Part shown: positions 18,888-28,240 of the stretch, one piece after another
Position numbering within the stretch: the stretch's first letter is position 1
Layout of the letters: every line of letters begins with the position of its first letter
Source: JALHVH01 sp963773685
GTDB lineage: Bacteria; Acidobacteriota; Aminicenantia; Aminicenantales; Saccharicenantaceae
DNA length: 64,000 nucleotides
Assembly: GCA_963773685.1 (NCBI GenBank)
Contig: CAVZBY010000011.1
Location: 1,115,194-1,179,193 of the forward strand
Direction of reading: 5' to 3'
Program-made: the position numbers and the translations under genes
The notes under the pieces: model-generated
What the model was told of the DNA's origin: nothing
The model's input: the letters and a program-made list of their open reading frames with translations, nothing else
Database searches by the model: none

Positions 18888-19736
18888 ATGAGAACTTGGA
18901 TAACGACCGTAAGCCTGTGCCTGATCACTTTTGTCGGCTCCGCCTGCGCCCTCCGGCCCGGCCCCGATACGGCGGCAGGGGCCGCGGGGCCGGATAAGTT
19001 CGCCTGGCCCAAAGGAACAAGGGCCGCGATAAGCCTGACCTTCGACGACGCCCGGCCCAGCCAGATCGACGAAGGGATGCCCGTCTTCAGGGCCCACAAG
19101 GTCCGCGCCACGTTTTACGTCCAGCCCGGAAACGTCGCCCAGCGGCTTCCCGGCTGGAAGAAGGCCGTCCAGGACGGGCATGAGATCGGCAACCACACGA
19201 TGACCCACCCGTGCACCGGCAACTATGCCTTTTCCAGGGACAATGCGCTCGAGGACATGTCCCTCGACGACATGGCCCGCGAGATAGACACCGCGACCGA
19301 AGAGATCGAGCGAGCGCTCGGCGTCCGTCCGGAGTCCTTTGCTTATCCCTGCGGCCAGGCATACGTCGGGCGCGGCCGGGACCTGCGCAGCTATGTGCCG
19401 CTCGTCGCCGAGCGGTTCGTCACCGGCCGTCTCTGGCTCGGCGAGGCCGCCAATGACCCCGATATCTGCGATCCCTATCAGCTCCTGGCCATGGAGAGCG
19501 ACGGAAAGACATTCGAAGAGCTCAAGCCGCTTCTCGAGCAGGCGGTCGCCGAAGGCCGCTGGCTCGTCCTGGCCGGCCACGAGATCGGCGACGGCGGCTT
19601 CCAGACGACCCTCGCGAAAACGGTCGATGACCTCTGCCGTTACGCCGCGGACCCCGCGAACGGCCTTTGGATCGATACCGTCGGGACGATCGGACGGTTT
19701 ATTCTCGAGAAACGCGACCAAGCCGGGAGACGTTAA
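18888..19736 (+). CDS. Polysaccharide deacetylase family lipoprotein
   Basis: 282 residues with a lipoprotein signal (LITFVGSAC). The NodB-homology fold shows motif 1 as ISLTFDDARPSQ and motif 2 as GNHTMTHP (metal-binding His-x3-His), then an active-site SFAYPCG. Such enzymes remove N- or O-acetyl groups from glycans; the subgroup here is closest to the short deacetylases found next to xylan or peptidoglycan functions. It starts 14 bases after potD with GGGAG upstream, so it may be the last gene of the pot transcript, though a functional link to polyamines is not obvious. Intact and of normal length. Confidence 0.8.
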   Translation: MRTWITTVSLCLITFVGSACALRPGPDTAAGAAGPDKFAWPKGTRAAISLTFDDARPSQIDEGMPVFRAHKVRATFYVQPGNVAQRLPGWKKAVQDGHEIGNHTMTHPCTGNYAFSRDNALEDMSLDDMAREIDTATEEIERALGVRPESFAYPCGQAYVGRGRDLRSYVPLVAERFVTGRLWLGEAANDPDICDPYQLLAMESDGKTFEELKPLLEQAVAEGRWLVLAGHEIGDGGFQTTLAKTVDDLCRYAADPANGLWIDTVGTIGRFILEKRDQAGRR

Positions 19737-19848
19737 CAAGAAAGGAGGCGCGGAGAAGCTCCGGGGATTCTCCACGACGCTCCTGGCCGCCTCCCTCCTG
19801 ACCGCTTCCTCTGCGGCCCCATCCGGGCCGAAAGCCGCGAAGCCGTGA
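19737..19848 (+). pseudogene. Possible signal-peptide remnant of a lost gene
   Basis: A strong ribosome site (AAGGAGG) is followed, without a start codon, by a frame reading EKLRGFSTTLLAASLLTASS then AAPSGPKAAKP and a stop. It looks like the signal peptide of a secreted protein whose body is gone. It may equally be a chance reading of GC-rich DNA. Confidence 0.25.
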
Positions 19849-19922
19849 AACCAGGCCTACGGCTAAAGAGTATTGTCAACGAACAGGGAGGCAGGGACGT
19901 ATTATCGATGAGGAGTCATGAT

Positions 19923-22263
19923 ATGAACCTTCGAATTCTTGAAGATCCGTGCTCCCGGTCGCGTCGGACGACGCGGGCGCTCCGAAGCCGGCACGCCCCG
20001 GGCTGGACGAGAGCCCTCGTCATCACGGGGCTTCTTGCGGCCATGCCCGGGCTCCGGGCCGCCGTCAAGGAAGATCCGCCCAAGCCGGCGGCGCCGGCGC
20101 TCGAGGTGAGGCCGACGGCCGCCCCGGTCCGCGTGGACGGCGTCCTGGACGAAGCCGTCTGGGCAAGCGCGGCCCGGATGGATATCCTCTACGAATGGCT
20201 CCGGGAGAGAACATCGCCGGCTCCCGTGAAGAGCCAGTGCTTCATCACCTACGACCCGTCGACGCTGTACATCGCTTTCCGCTGTGACGATCCCGAGCCC
20301 TCCGGCATCCGCGCCCACCTGATGGACCGCGACGCCATCGAAACGTTCATCCAGGACGATCACGTGAGCTTCATGCTCGACACCTTCAACGACGAGCGGC
20401 GCGCCTTCCAGTTCCGGATCAACCCGCTCGGCGTCCAGGCCGACGCCGTATTCAGCGAGCTCGACGGCTTCGAGGATTTCTCCTGGGACGCCATCTGGGA
20501 ATCGGCCGGAACGATCACGGATACCGGATACATCGTCGAGGTGGCCATCCCCTTCAACCAGCTGAGGTTCCCCAGGGGCGGCGCGGCGCTGACCTGGGGG
20601 TTCGAAGCCGATCGGTCCTATCCCCGCTCCGCGCGCCACCGTTTGAGCACCCATCGCCGCGACCGCAATCTCACTTGTCTCATCTGCCAGTTCGATACCA
20701 TCCGGGGCTTCGAAGGGATCTCCCCCGGACGCAACGTCCAATTGACGCCGACCCTCACCATGGACCGGACCGACCGCCGCGAGGACTTCCCCTCGGGCCC
20801 GCTGGAGAACGGCCGGGTCCGGCTCGATCCGGGGCTCACCGCCCGCTGGGGGATCACGCCCAACCTGATGCTGAACGCCACGGCCAATCCCGATTTCTCG
20901 CAGGTCGAAGCCGACGCGGCCCAGCTCGACGTCAACACCCGGTTCGCCTTGTATTATCCCGAGAAGCGGCCCTTCTTCCTGGAAGGGGCGGATTTCTTCC
21001 TCACTCCGGTGCAGGCCGTTTTCACGCGTACCGTAGCCGACCCGTTGTGGGGAGGGAAGGTGACGGGGAAGTCGGGACGCAGCGCCGTGGGGTTCTTCGC
21101 CGCCAACGACCGCATCAACAACCTGATCTTCCCCTCCAACCAGGGCTCGGCGGATGCATCGCTCGACGATAACGTGACCGGCGGCGTCTTCCGTTATCGC
21201 CACGACGTCGGGCGGGGCTCGACGCTCGGGGCGCTCTACGCCGGACGCGTCGGGAACGGATACCACAACCATGTGGCGGGCGTGGACGGATTCCTCCGCC
21301 TTGGGCCGAGCGACAGCATCACGTTCCAGGGGTTGCGCTCGCAAACCATGTATCCTGACGCCCTGGCCGTCGATTTCGGACAGAAGAGGGGGGATTTCGG
21401 CGGCAACGCCCTCCTGGCCCATTATCAGCACCTGACCCGGAACTGGGGCCTGTTCGCCCTCTACCAGGACATGGATCCGGGCTTCCGCGCCGATTCGGGA
21501 TTCGTCCCGCGCGTCGATTATCGCACGGTCGATCTCGAGGTCGACCGCTGGGTATATGGCCTGCGCGGGCGGAGGGAAGCGCGGCGCCTGGTTCGACAGC
21601 CTCCGTTTCTGGCTGAGGGCCTACAGGACCGATGACCACTCGGGCCGGATGACCGATTCCCGCGTGGCCCTGGGCTGTCTCTATCAAGGGCCTCTGCAGA
21701 GCCAGGTCACCGCCATCGTCCGCTGGAACAAGGAGTTTTTCGAGGGCCGAACCTACGACGTCAGCGACGTCTACGGCGAAGCCTGGCTGAACCCGGCCGG
21801 CGGGGCCCGCTTCGGCGTCGTCGCCAACGTCGCCGGGGCCATCGATTACGCCAATGCCCGGTCGGCCCGCGCCCTGCGCTTCGGCCCGGCGGCCGAGGTC
21901 GGCCTCGGCCGCCACATCAACATCAACCTCACCCATAATCTCGAACGCTTGACGAACGGAGGGGAACGGATCTATACGGCCAATCTCTTCCAGGCCCGGC
22001 TGATCTACAACATCGACACCCGCTGTTTCCTCCGGGCCATCGTCCAATACCGGGACCTCGAACGCGACCCGGCCATGTACGGCTTCCCCGTGGACGCCCG
22101 CTCGCGCAACGTCTTCGCCCAGTTCCTCTTCTCGTACAAGCTGAATCCGCAGACGGTCCTGTTCCTGGGCTATTCCGACAATTCCGCCGCCGTCTCCTCC
22201 GCGTCCCTCGTCCGGGCGGACCGGACGTTCTTCCTGAAGATCGGCTATGCCTGGATGATGTGA
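19923..22263 (+). CDS. CBM9-like/DUF5916 outer-membrane protein (copy 2), one frameshift
   Basis: About 779 residues once one extra base near 21570 is removed. N-terminal signal region (after a basic, Arg-rich start), then the CBM9-like sandwich (VDGVLDEAVW, SFMLDTFNDERRAFQF), then the DUF5916 barrel with NPDFSQVEADAAQLD and YYPEKRPFFLEG. The second frame begins around GGGKRGAWFDSLRFWLRAY and ends KIGYAWMM, with aromatic and aliphatic residues near the end as in barrel proteins. The ATG at 19923 has GAGGAG eight bases upstream. Four such paralogs occur in the window, none next to another. Function unknown; outer-membrane placement inferred. Confidence 0.83.
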
Positions 22264-22305
22264 GCGGCGTTCCCTTGCCCCTACCCATGGGAGGGGGAAA
22301 TGGAT

Positions 22306-22311
22306 TATAAT
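22306..22311 (+). promoter_or_regulatory. -10 box before the methyltransferase gene
   Basis: A perfect TATAAT 24 bases before the ATG at 22336; no good -35 at the usual distance. Confidence 0.35.
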
Positions 22312-22335
22312 AGCGGCACGGTGCAAGAGGCGGAT

Positions 22336-22965
22336 ATGAAACCCGGCAGGATCGTCCTTGGCGCGCTCCTTTTCATGGGGGCGCTTCCCGTCCTCCTATC
22401 GGGCCAGGTCAATCCGGCCGATGCCTGGGAGCGGCGGCTCAACGAGCTTCAGCCGCCCGACAGGGTCCTCGAGGCCATCGGCGTCCGGCCCGGCATGGTC
22501 ATCGGCGAAGTCGGAGCGGGTCGCGGCCGGTACACGGTGCATCTGGCTCGGGGGACCGGCCCGGAGGGCCGCATTTATGCCAACGACATCGATGCCGGAA
22601 GCCTCGCCTATCTCAGGGAGCGGTGCCAGCGCGACGGCATCGCCAACGTCGTGACCATTCTCGGGAAGATGGACGACCCGTTATTCCCGCCGGCGGGGCT
22701 CGACCTCGTCTTCATGGTCAACACCTGGCATCACCTGGCCCGGCCCGTCGTCCTCCTCAGGAACCTCGTCCCGGCCCTGAAGCCCGGGGCGACCGTGGCC
22801 ATCGTCGAGCACGACCCGGAGAAGGCCGGCGCCGCCTTCCGCCGGGAGGCGACGTCCCGGGAAACGATGCAGGAGCAGGCCGTCGAGGCCGGCTTCGAGA
22901 TCATCCGCGTCGAGACCTTCCTCGAAACCGATAATATCTATATCCTGCGCCCCAAAACGAATTAG
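22336..22965 (+). CDS. Class I SAM-dependent methyltransferase with an N-terminal signal peptide
   Basis: 209 residues. A typical Sec signal peptide (MKPGRIVLGALLFMGALPVL, cleavage near SGQ-VN) precedes a Rossmann-fold methyltransferase with motif I VIGEVGAGRGRYTVHLA, an acidic motif II (ANDIDAG) and motif IV LVFMVNTWHHL. The closest look is to the small UbiE/Methyltransf_11 group. An exported methyltransferase is odd because S-adenosylmethionine is cytoplasmic. Secreted members with this architecture do occur in Acidobacteriota and Bacteroidetes, but their role is unknown. Substrate unknown. Confidence 0.75.
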   Translation: MKPGRIVLGALLFMGALPVLLSGQVNPADAWERRLNELQPPDRVLEAIGVRPGMVIGEVGAGRGRYTVHLARGTGPEGRIYANDIDAGSLAYLRERCQRDGIANVVTILGKMDDPLFPPAGLDLVFMVNTWHHLARPVVLLRNLVPALKPGATVAIVEHDPEKAGAAFRREATSRETMQEQAVEAGFEIIRVETFLETDNIYILRPKTN

Positions 22966-23044
22966 GCAGATCCTCGAGCTGCCGGACGACTCCGAAAGAC
23001 CCTGGGAACACCCCCGGGAGGGGCTCCCCGCGCGCTCAGGCCGA

Positions 23045-23073
23045 TTGACAAGACCCCCGAATTCCTTTATAAA
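23045..23073 (+). promoter_or_regulatory. Near-consensus promoter
   Basis: TTGACA, exactly 17 bases, TATAAA, with the ATG of the propeller gene 27 bases after the -10. One of the two best sigma-70 sites in the window. Confidence 0.8.
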
Positions 23074-23100
23074 AGGGCCTTGATTCGAAGGAGAGTGAGC

Positions 23101-24885
23101 ATGAGAAGAGCCGTCCTACCCCTGGCCATTCTGACCTCGGTCGCCCTGGCGGCGGCGGGAGCGGGTTTCGCCGCGATGGAGGGAGCCCAGGAAAAGCCAA
23201 CCGTAAAGACAGTCCGACCGGCCGCCGTTCGAGACGTCGACCCCGGCATCGAGCGGGTCAGGGCGGAAGCCGCGCCGGACATGAAGATCATCAAGATCTC
23301 GGGAGACCAGGCCGGGAACAAGAGATATCCGGGCGTCGCCGAGAACAGGCAGGGAGACCGCCTGGTGATCTTCAGGGGCCCGAACGCCCTGTACTGGTAC
23401 TCCTTCTACCGGAAGGGAGGCTCCTGGTCCAGCTCGAGGGCCATCCCCGATCAGATGCTGCTCGAAGATCACGCCAACGTCGACGTCGAAGCCGATAGCA
23501 CGGGCCGCTTCCACTGCGTCTGGGAGGAGCCCGACGTCTGCGTCGTCTACGCGAGCTTCCTCGACGGCAAATGGACGACGCCGTTCAAGCTCGATCTCCC
23601 CGGGAAGCACGACATGGGGGTCGCGATCGCCGTCCGGTCCAACGACGAGGTCATCATCGCCAATGCGGACGTCATCCGTGCCCCCGTCCTGACAAAGGAC
23701 GTCTTCTTCTTCTTCAAGCGGCCGGGTGAGAAGACCTTCCGAAGAATGAACATGATCAACGACCATCCGTCCTCGAACCAGCCCTCGATCACCGTCGACT
23801 CCAGGGACCATATCTGGCTGGCGCACAAGGCCGAGCCCAAGGTCGGGAGCGATGAGCTCGTCATCAAGATGCGCCACTACAGGGCGGATAACGACACGGC
23901 CGAGGACAAGACGGTCACCGACCCCGAAGGTTGGCACTTCTGGCCCCAGGCCGCCGTCAACTCCGACGGCATGCTGATGGTGGGATGGGCCCACACCCAA
24001 AACCAGTCATACGAATGGCGGCTCTATAACACGGAGACCAAGACATGGACCGAGGTCTTCACGGCCGGGCCGGGCATCCCCACCCGGCCCTGGGCGGCGT
24101 TCTGGTCCAAAATGGTCGCCCACGGAGAGAATTTCTATTGGGCGGTCATGGACCCCGGACGGGTCCTCCACCTCCTGAAATTCGACAAGAAAGCCATGGA
24201 ATGGGACGATCTCGGGGTGGTTTCCAACGGAGGGGTCGAATATCACGACGCGTATGCGGGCTACGACAAGATGCTCATCGCCTGGAGCCAAGCCGCCGAA
24301 CCGTCCAACGTGTACCTGACGACCGTCGCCATCACGCCGTCCGGGCCTCCGCCCGTCGAGATCTCGGGGAAGGTGCTGAGGGAGTCGGCGGGCGTCGCCG
24401 GAGTGACCATGACGGGTTTCCCGGGCGAGCCCGAAACGGACAGCTCGGGAAATTACTGGGCATTCGTCGAAAGCGGCTGGACGGGGACGGTCGTGCCGAC
24501 CCACCCCGATTGGAAGTTCCGCCCGGAAAGCCGGTCCTATACCAATGTCACCGCGGCACAGCTCGGACAGGATTATGCCGCGTTCCCGCCCATCAGCTCC
24601 GTGGCCAACCTCAGGGTGGAGAACCGCATCGAGCGCGGCTTCTTCCGCGGCTACTACCTGAACGCCCTCACCTGGGAGGCCAATCCCGACAACGCCGATC
24701 TCACGATCTCCGCCCAGAGAGTTTACCGCAAGGGTCGGACCGAGGCGGATTCCGCCTGGACGCGCATCGCCGAGCTCTCGGGAACGGTCCTGAATTACGA
24801 GGACCGGAACCTGCCCAAGAACAGCGACTTCGTTTACGCTGTCACTTGCCTGGATGCCGACGGAAACGAGAGCCCCGTTTATTGA
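23101..24885 (+). CDS. Exported beta-propeller protein with C-terminal regulatory-like and Fn3-like domains
   Basis: 594 residues, signal peptide at 1-24. Residues about 60-410 form repeating four-strand units (for example YWYSFYRKGGSWSSSRAI, WEEPDVCVVYASFLDGKWTT, INDHPSSNQPSITVDSRDHI) resembling a sialidase or BNR-type six-bladed propeller. The next 80 residues look like a carboxypeptidase-regulatory-like domain (ISGKVLRESAGVAGVTMTGF). The last 90 look like a fibronectin-III domain ending DADGNESPVY. No catalytic site of a sialidase is evident. It shares the propeller idea and promoter type with the large protein at 25733, and the small barrel gene lies between them, suggesting one surface system. 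Start chosen for GAAGGAG seven bases upstream. Function unknown. Confidence 0.7.
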   Translation: MRRAVLPLAILTSVALAAAGAGFAAMEGAQEKPTVKTVRPAAVRDVDPGIERVRAEAAPDMKIIKISGDQAGNKRYPGVAENRQGDRLVIFRGPNALYWYSFYRKGGSWSSSRAIPDQMLLEDHANVDVEADSTGRFHCVWEEPDVCVVYASFLDGKWTTPFKLDLPGKHDMGVAIAVRSNDEVIIANADVIRAPVLTKDVFFFFKRPGEKTFRRMNMINDHPSSNQPSITVDSRDHIWLAHKAEPKVGSDELVIKMRHYRADNDTAEDKTVTDPEGWHFWPQAAVNSDGMLMVGWAHTQNQSYEWRLYNTETKTWTEVFTAGPGIPTRPWAAFWSKMVAHGENFYWAVMDPGRVLHLLKFDKKAMEWDDLGVVSNGGVEYHDAYAGYDKMLIAWSQAAEPSNVYLTTVAITPSGPPPVEISGKVLRESAGVAGVTMTGFPGEPETDSSGNYWAFVESGWTGTVVPTHPDWKFRPESRSYTNVTAAQLGQDYAAFPPISSVANLRVENRIERGFFRGYYLNALTWEANPDNADLTISAQRVYRKGRTEADSAWTRIAELSGTVLNYEDRNLPKNSDFVYAVTCLDADGNESPVY

Positions 24886-24910
24886 CGGATAACGCCGGAT
24901 GAGGATGACT

Positions 24911-25519
24911 ATGAAATCAAGAATCGCTATATCCCTATGCCTTCTGACGGCCCTCCTGGCCGCGGTCCCGGCGATGTTGGCCGGGCAGGACCAGCCGAGG
25001 TTCCGCCTCGGGGTCTACTTCGAAGGATCGATGCTCAACGACAAGAACCTGAAGGATTTCTTCGGCCACTCGCAGAGGAACCTGCCCGGGTTCGAGGCGT
25101 CCGTGCACACGCTCTACAATATCGACGTCTGGGCCTCCTACCGTGTCTACAGGGACAAGACGGAGACGACCTTCTTCGGCAACGTGGACAAGCTCAAGAT
25201 CAACCAGGCCTCGCTGGGGATCATCTACAGGCCCATCGTCTGGAAGGTCCTCGAGCCTTTCGTCGGCGCGGGGCTCGAGTTCTATTCCTACTCCGAGAAG
25301 GTCGAGGGCGACAGCGATATTCCCGACACGAGCGGCAACGCGACGGGCTTCCACATCCAGGCCGGAACCCATGTCAATATCCTCAAGTTCCTCGCCGCCA
25401 AGGTCTTTTTCCGCCTGAACGGGGTCAAGAAGACGCTCGACAATCCCCTCCCGGACGGAAGCACCAAGCTCGACCTGGGCGGGAAGGAATTCGGGGTAGG
25501 ACTCGTCTTCAAGTTCTGA
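24911..25519 (+). CDS. Small outer-membrane beta-barrel protein
   Basis: 202 residues. Signal peptide (MKSRIAISLCLLTALLAAVP) and about eight amphipathic strands, for example FRLGVYFEGSML, VWASYRVY, QASLGIIYRPI, EPFVGAGLEFYSYS, FHIQAGTHVNI and FGVGLVFKF. The last residue is Phe, as required by the BAM machinery. OmpW- or OmpX-like by size, without a recognisable family. It starts 25 bases after the propeller gene and is probably co-transcribed. The ATG at 24911 is preferred, with GAGGAT upstream; 24899 is an alternative. Confidence 0.7.
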   Translation: MKSRIAISLCLLTALLAAVPAMLAGQDQPRFRLGVYFEGSMLNDKNLKDFFGHSQRNLPGFEASVHTLYNIDVWASYRVYRDKTETTFFGNVDKLKINQASLGIIYRPIVWKVLEPFVGAGLEFYSYSEKVEGDSDIPDTSGNATGFHIQAGTHVNILKFLAAKVFFRLNGVKKTLDNPLPDGSTKLDLGGKEFGVGLVFKF

Positions 25520-25535
25520 TCCTCTCGCTTGCATA

Positions 25536-25580
25536 TCGATTGGGGGGGGGTAGGACCCTCCCTTTAGGGGGGAGTTAGGG
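25536..25580. repeat. Diverged REP2-like palindrome
   Basis: A run of eight G, then CCCTCCC-TTTA-GGGGGGAG and TTAGGG. It resembles REP2 but with a different loop. It lies just after the barrel gene and could stop transcription before the next promoter. Confidence 0.5.
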
Positions 25581-25626
25581 CTCGTCCTCCCATGATGACA
25601 ATTATTGTCATTATTACAGACATATA

Positions 25627-25655
25627 TTGACAAGCCGTTCCCGCCTAGGTATAGT
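25627..25655 (+). promoter_or_regulatory. Near-consensus promoter of the Kre9-module protein
   Basis: TTGACA, exactly 17 bases, TATAGT. The gene starts at 25733, leaving a leader of about 70 bases. Confidence 0.8.
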
Positions 25656-25732
25656 TATCTTTTCGAATCCTCTTCTCTATGTCTCCGAACCCCGGGGGGG
25701 TTGCCGGGAGGCGCCAGCAAAAGGAGTTTATG

Positions 25733-28119
25733 ATGAAGCACGTAATCAGGCTTAACACGCCTTTATTGATGGTAGCGATCGCCCTCCTGGCCTTCGTCCC
25801 CCTCGTTCAGGCCCAGAATTATGATCCCCATCCCCTGGGCATTATCGGGAGGACCGCCGATATCACGGCCGACAAGAACGGCGGGCTCCATATCATCTGG
25901 GTTACGAACACCAGCGAGCTCTACTACGGGCGGATCATCAACAATCAGGTCCGGAACCAGGTCAAGGTGGCGACCGTCGGCATCACGGAGACCAATTTCG
26001 GCCGGCCGCGGATCGCCGTCCGCAACGACGGCCAAACCGTCCACATCGCCTGGGGCAAATCCACTCTGAGCCACGGCTGGAAGGACACCACCGGCGCCTG
26101 GCATGTGGAAACCGTACGGACCGCCGTCCTGAACCGGGAGTACCTGATGGCCGTCCCCGCCGTCACCCAGGACGAGACGGTCCATATCCTCTATCAGTTC
26201 TGGAACGCCAAGGCCGAGTCCGCCCCGATGATGTACACCCGTAAGCCCGCCGGCGGCTCCTGGATCTCCCCGATATCGATCGGCGCCAATCCCAACGCCG
26301 AATACCGCGACCCGTCCGTCTTCGTGGACGCCTACGGCGGGTTCCATGCCTCCTGGCGGGGCCTGCTGATCCCCACCCTCTCCGCCGTCTACAGATATGC
26401 CCCGGCCGGAACCAACCTGGAGACCGCGACAAACGTTTTCATCCCCTATGCCTCCGGCGTGAACCATAACGCTTTCGGCGACCTTTTCGTGGAGGAGTCG
26501 GGCCGCGTCCATAGGGCTATCGCCACGTGGATCCCGGCTCCGAGCGGGCGCGTGAGCATCGATTATTCCTATAAGAATCTGAACGGCTCGTTCACCACGC
26601 CTACCCGGCCGAGCATCGGCACCCTCGAGACCAAGCTGGATTCCAATCCCTCGATCGCCGTTGCCCCGACGGGGCACGTCTTCGTTTCCTTCAGGGACTA
26701 CGTCGGCGGGAACACCGTCACCTATCTATCGATCCTGAACGACGGGACATGGACCAAGTACGTCATCGACCCGCTCTGCGGCACGACCTACAACCAGTTT
26801 TACAAGACCGCCATGACGGCCACGAACGCCGGAGTCTACGGCCTGTGGCGTTCGGCGACAGGCCAATTCATGCTCGGGGTCGGGACCGTGCCCGCGCCTT
26901 CGGCTTCGGTCACCGTCGCCTCTCCGAACGGAATGGAGAACTGGTCGTCCGGCTCGACCAGGACGATCTCATGGACGACGGACAACATCTCCGGCACGGT
27001 GGACATCCAGCTGTTCCGGAACTTCAATCAGGTCGGGACCATCGCCCAGGGCGTTCCCTCGAGCTCGGGCTCATATCCCTGGACCGTCGGCAACTACGAT
27101 CGGCGGCGTCGCCCCCAACGGACAGGGATACCGTATCCGCGTCCGGACCTCCGACGGCCAGTACCAGGACCTCAGCAATTGCGCTTTCTCTATCGGGGCA
27201 GCCGTCGTGCCCGTGGTCAAGGTCGCGGTCCCGAACGGCGGAGAGACTCTGGCTCTCGGGAAAAACCACCCGATCACATGGTTGGCGGAGAACTGGGAAG
27301 GCGGCATCAACATCTACCTGGACCGCAACGGCTCCCCCGTGGGGACTATTGCCCAGGGAATCGCCGCGACCGCCGAAACCTATACCTGGACGGTCGGGAA
27401 CTATCAGGGCGGGACAGCGGGGGCCGGGAACGGCTACGCGGTCCGCGTCGAGACGACCGATGCCGCGGTCGTGGACTCGAGCGACGGAGCTTTTGCGTTG
27501 ACCGTTCAGACCGCGCCGCTCGCCCTGACCTCGCCCTCGGGCGGGGAGTCCTGGACCAGCGGCTCCACCCGGCGCATCTCCTGGAGCTCGAGCGGCGTCA
27601 GCGGGAACGTGAACCTTTACCTGTACAAGGGGGCGACCAATCTCGGACTGATCGCCTCGGGGATCCCGGTCGGGAACTCCGGATACGACTGGAAGGCCGG
27701 CCTTCTCAAGAGCGGCACCCGCGTCGCCGTCGGCAGCACCTACCGTGTATCCGTGGTCTCCGCGCTCAACAAGGGGATCTCAGCCATCAGCGATGCGTAC
27801 TTCAGCATCGTCAAGCCCAAGATCTTGGTCAAGGCCCCCATCAATGGGACAGGCCTGGAAGCTCGGCTCTTCACAACGGATCACCTGGACCTTTACGGCC
27901 GTAACCGGGCCCGTCGACATCTTCCTTTACCGGAACCGCGTCCTGGTGGGCCAGATCGCCAATGACGTCCCCGTGACCGAGTTGAGCTATACCTGGACGG
28001 CCGGCAGCCTCATCGGCGGCAAAACGGCGGTCAAGGGCACCGGCTACGCCATCCTGGTCAAGGCCGTCGACGTCAAGGTCCAGGGCTGGAGCAGCGGGTC
28101 CTTCAAACTCATCCTCTAG
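25733..28119 (+). CDS. Large exported propeller protein with four Kre9/Ser-Thr-rich-GPI-like modules, two frameshifts
   Basis: About 794 residues when two extra bases (near 27095 and 27855) are removed. Signal peptide at 1-27 (LLMVAIALLAFVPLVQAQ). Residues about 30-395 make a propeller with repeats such as GGLHIIWVTNTSELYYGR and VHIAWGKSTLSHGWKDTTGA. Four modules of roughly 100 residues follow. Each has GG-E-W..GS.R.I.W, an NG-type strand, and SY.WTVGNY or an equivalent, as in the Kre9/Knh1 (PF10342) domain that occurs in fungal wall proteins and bacterial surface proteins. Removing the extra bases aligns modules 1/2 and 4 exactly, which supports the shift sites. Adhesion or glycan binding is likely; no catalytic residues are seen. 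Start at 25733: AAGGAG six bases upstream. Confidence 0.72.
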
Positions 28120-28146
28120 ACCCGCCCTCGGCGGCGCTTTCCCGCT

Positions 28147-28169
28147 GCGGCGGCCGCTCAGGCCGCCGC
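28147..28169 (+). terminator. Rho-independent-like hairpin
   Basis: GCGGCGGCC-GCTCA-GGCCGCCGC, a nine-base-pair stem followed by GGTCCTTCTCC. It lies 28 bases after the stop of the Kre9-module gene. Confidence 0.5.
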
Positions 28170-28240
28170 GGTCCTTCTCCGAGGCCTTTTCCGCACCTCG
28201 CCCCTTTACGGCGCCTCGCCTGCTGGGTTAAGCTTGTCCC

